From NCBI GenBank assembly GCA_028551475.1, contig CM052355.1:17071543-17135542 (forward strand): a stretch of DNA of 64,000 nt. The letters are read 5' to 3'. This DNA comes from Casuarina equisetifolia (taxonomy: Eukaryota > Streptophyta > Magnoliopsida > Fagales > Casuarinaceae). The notes under the pieces are model-generated. The model searched no databases and was not told the DNA's origin. It saw only the letters and a program-made list of their open reading frames with translations. A program made the position numbers and the translations under genes. The number at the start of each line of letters is the position of its first letter. Position 1 is the stretch's first letter. Positions 61,001 to 64,000 of this stretch are shown in pieces.

Positions 61001-64000
61001 CCTCAATAGCATTGACAATGCCAATCCCACTATTCAAAATAAAAAAATTAATGCCTTAAGTTAGCATCAAATTCCGTTTCCTCATGAATGCAAATTAGTT
61101 ATTTAATTCCTACAATGATAAAGTCACAAAAAGTAAGAACATGAGATCTCATACTGAGTACATTCAAAGCCAACTATTATATGCCACCTAGAAAATCAGA
61201 CATATCTGAGGCAAGATATCACTTTAGAGACATAATCACTAGCTAAAGTTACTAACAACTGAAATAATCAGGGTTGCTGCTCCAGTTACCTGACACCTTC
61301 AGTATAATCACTTCCAAGAAGCAATGCCATCCGAATTAACTTTTCTCTTGTCAGACCAAGCTCCTTTTCGATGTCCTGACAAAACAACAATGAGCAATAG
61401 ATACAAGCAAATTGCACTTCGTAATTGAATTATTCCAAAAAATGAAGGTAAAAAGAAAATGTGGAAATGGAAAATAGGGCCCAGATAACCAAAATGGACT
61501 AGAGAAGAGAAAGTAGGAAGAGGAAATAAAGATCCCTACAGGTAATCTGAAGGCATTGTACTCTTCAGTTGAATAAGATACTCAAAAATACTGAATATAT
61601 GCTTCTCACAATGCAAAATGGGACATAAAAGAATTCCAAACTACCATGCAGATTGATCAAATTCAAACCAACCTTCAAAAAATATGTCTCAACATATTTT
61701 CGATCATCAAATATATTCTTGTAAACACTTCTAGCCCCAAACAAAAACACATCAGAGTCATCAGTCACAACACCATCAACAAGGTTTGCAAGTTCCATAT
61801 AAGCACATTGAGCTTCGGCTTCCATTGGTGCAATAATATATGGCAATCCAAACATTTGAAGTAGTTCCTGCAATTCATAAGAGTAATAACAGATTTATCT
61901 TCCTCCAGGAGAGACCATAACTTATTGACAAAGAGCTCATTCGGAAAAAAAAGTACCGAACATCAACCACCAAACAAAGTATTCATTTAAGAAGGAAACA
62001 CATATAGTATCCAGAAATAATGGAAAGAAAATGTAAAACTTCTTAGGTTTTCTAATTCATTTCAAGAGGTTAAAGATTCAACAGATGCATCAAAGTGCAG
62101 CAAAATCCACCTTCAATTCAACCACATCAACGAATCCATTTCTATTACATAGTAAGCTTCCTATATGGACAGCATGAGAAACTCATACTTCAAAAAATCA
62201 AAAGTGCACTTGATAAGCTATGCACTGGCAATTAAGATTTTCTGCTGCCATATAGGGAATCCAACTATTATGTGGTTCTCAAAAGATTTGTCAATATCAG
62301 ATGTCACCAGAGTCATCCTGTAGGCAAAAGGACAAAACATGAAGGCACTCCAAAACATAGAAAATCAAGCCAATCCAACAGATTATGGTCAATCGTCACC
62401 ATACATATTGTTTAAGAATTATGGTTTTGAGCCACGCACCTGACATTCCACAAACATCTCACGGCTGACAGATTCTGCATTACGCTCAAGCTTTCTCTGT
62501 TCATCTCCTAGATTCAAATATTCTTCACCTAGAAGTTGCATTTCGTCACCCAAATAACCCTCAGTGACTTCAACCTGCGAATTTTCATTTCCTTCCAAGG
62601 GGGAATTACCCTTGTTCTGCTCCTTTTCCTCAACATTATTGTAAATCTTTCTCTCAGTGGCCAACTTTTGCTGAAAATCAAGGTCATCTGTTGAGTCTTT
62701 TATGTCAGCAAAATGACGCTCAGGTATAGCTTTAGCATCATTGGGTTTATCACCAATCTGCAACTCAGCGGTATTGGCAGCAGATATGGCATCAGGTATA
62801 TGAGAATTAACCTCTGATCCATGCCTAGGAGAGTTAGAGAAGCCAGAACCCACTATAGAGGTATCCAGTAGATGTTCTGAAATGACGTGGACATCCTTTT
62901 CCAAAGGAGTTACAGATTCTGCACATGGCATTTCTCTGTCCAAACTCCCCCTTTCAGTTGCATCTTGCATTGATTGTTTTGAAGATGGATCTGTGAATTT
63001 TTCGTTTAAATTATTTACCAGCACATTCGAGTTATCAGAATTACCTGCTCTGGATGACATCAACTGCCGCTCAGAAGGACCAGCGGTTTGCAACAGTGCT
63101 ACTCCACCCAAACAATCTGGTTTTTCAGGTCCATCTGCAATTTCACAGAATGACTCATTTTCTTGAGTACCACTCTGCCCTGGCAAAAGTTTCTCACCTA
63201 TATCATGTTCCTGATCAAAGAGTCCAATATCTTTATGAACCCTTTCTCCATAATTCTTCTCAGCTTGAGCTAATTCGAGATCAGATTTCTCATCCCCTAC
63301 ATACTCAAGACTTCTCCTTATTGCTTCCTGCAGATCAGCCTCTTCTTCCAAATGGCCTTTAGAAACTGTTCTCCCTGATTTTGATGGGAACAAGGAAGTG
63401 CTGTTATGAAAGTCACCAACACCTTCCTCCCATTCCATGTCGCTCTCATCACTCATACTGCCTTCATCAAGTGATGGCTTAGTTTCAGCGCCTCCATCAA
63501 TAGAGAGACTATTACCTTTCTCTTTGGTTATTCCTTCCACCCAGTCATGGCATGAATGAAGGTCAGAAGGTTGCTTGCTTGATGGAGCATTGTCAGCAGA
63601 TGAGATTTCTACCGGATCCCCTGCTGCTAAGCATGCAAATAGATCATCATCACCATCAAAGCACTTATTCTCTCCGTCATCCCCAAATGATATCTCTATC
63701 GAAGTGTCATATTTTAACATAGACCGGTCACTTCTCTCATTCAAGTTCACAGGTTCACTATTATCATTATGTGAGGCTTCTACAGAATGGCTTTTACAAG
63801 GAAAAATTCTTGGGCCACTAATTTCTTCACTGCCAAGCATTGTTTGAGTCTTTGAGATATTTTTGGCACTTGCACTCTCCTGCTCAATCTCTTTCATCAA
63901 ATCTAAATTTCTTTGTAAATCACGGGTCATACGGATCCCCAAAGCTCTCACTCTACTGACTCGGACATGTCCCCTCTCATCCAGATATGTTTCGATGTTG
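58013..64000 (-). CDS. UVH3: UVH3/XPG/Rad2-type structure-specific DNA repair endonuclease (3' part, partial)
   Basis: Eight exons are visible, high to low: 64000-62440 (continues beyond the window), 61867-61673, 61375-61290, 61029-60735, 60635-60499, 59718-59634, 59430-58900 and 58732-58013, giving the last 1,202 residues. The N-terminal XPG-N domain lies outside. The large first exon is the acidic spacer typical of XPG, with a ubiquitin-interacting motif ([17 protein letters not shown], 63290-63348). The XPG-I core follows with the metal-binding MEAEAQCAY and [12 protein letters not shown]. Next is the helix-hairpin-helix [47 protein letters not shown] and [16 protein letters not shown] end the nuclease domain. 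A basic, disordered tail ([16 protein letters not shown] and a final KRKRRKG) would carry nuclear localisation signals. XPG makes the 3' incision in nucleotide excision repair; UVH3 is its plant counterpart. The C-terminal tail has two KDYxxxGGGFCxDEGE copies. Confidence 0.95.

Overview
This is nuclear DNA from a flowering plant, most likely a eudicot. The genes are split by GT-AG introns, the non-coding DNA is AT-rich and full of retrotransposon remains, and every protein-coding gene belongs to a land-plant family. I read eight protein-coding genes by eye and checked that every intron phase closes. No bacterial-type operon, CRISPR array, RNA gene or convincingly new system is visible.

Layout. 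1-720: decayed gypsy-type gag remnant. 3573-6587 (+): a TRICHOME BIREFRINGENCE-LIKE (PMR5/TBL) polysaccharide O-acetyltransferase, with a six-copy 42-bp minisatellite coding its stem. 9622-10173 (-): a small 2H (RNA ligase/cyclic phosphodiesterase-like) protein. 12143-16747 (-): a complete 10-exon fatty-acid alpha-dioxygenase (638 aa). 17200-20100: copia and non-LTR retroelement debris plus short tandem duplications. 20721-25615 (+): a nine-exon DegP9-type serine protease (594 aa). 26598-29309, 41929-44443, 46502-48935 and 54768-57060 (all -): four seven-exon WAT1-related (EamA/nodulin MtN21-like) transporters of 355-363 aa. 58013-64000 (-): the last eight exons of a UVH3/XPG/Rad2-type repair endonuclease, which runs off the right edge.

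The WAT1 array is broken up by repeats. Between the first and second genes lie an old satellite-like array with a near-identical 846-bp tandem duplication, a 4.9-kb Ty1/copia element with a 5-bp target-site duplication, and a candidate solo LTR. Between the third and fourth lies an older, decayed copia element.

The third and fourth WAT1 genes belong to a larger head-to-tail segmental duplication. Their downstream flanks, upstream flanks and a decayed copy of the 3' end of the XPG-like gene all match at a spacing of roughly 8 kb. The genes do not form one pathway. They share only a neighbourhood in which local duplication and retrotransposition explain most of the structure.
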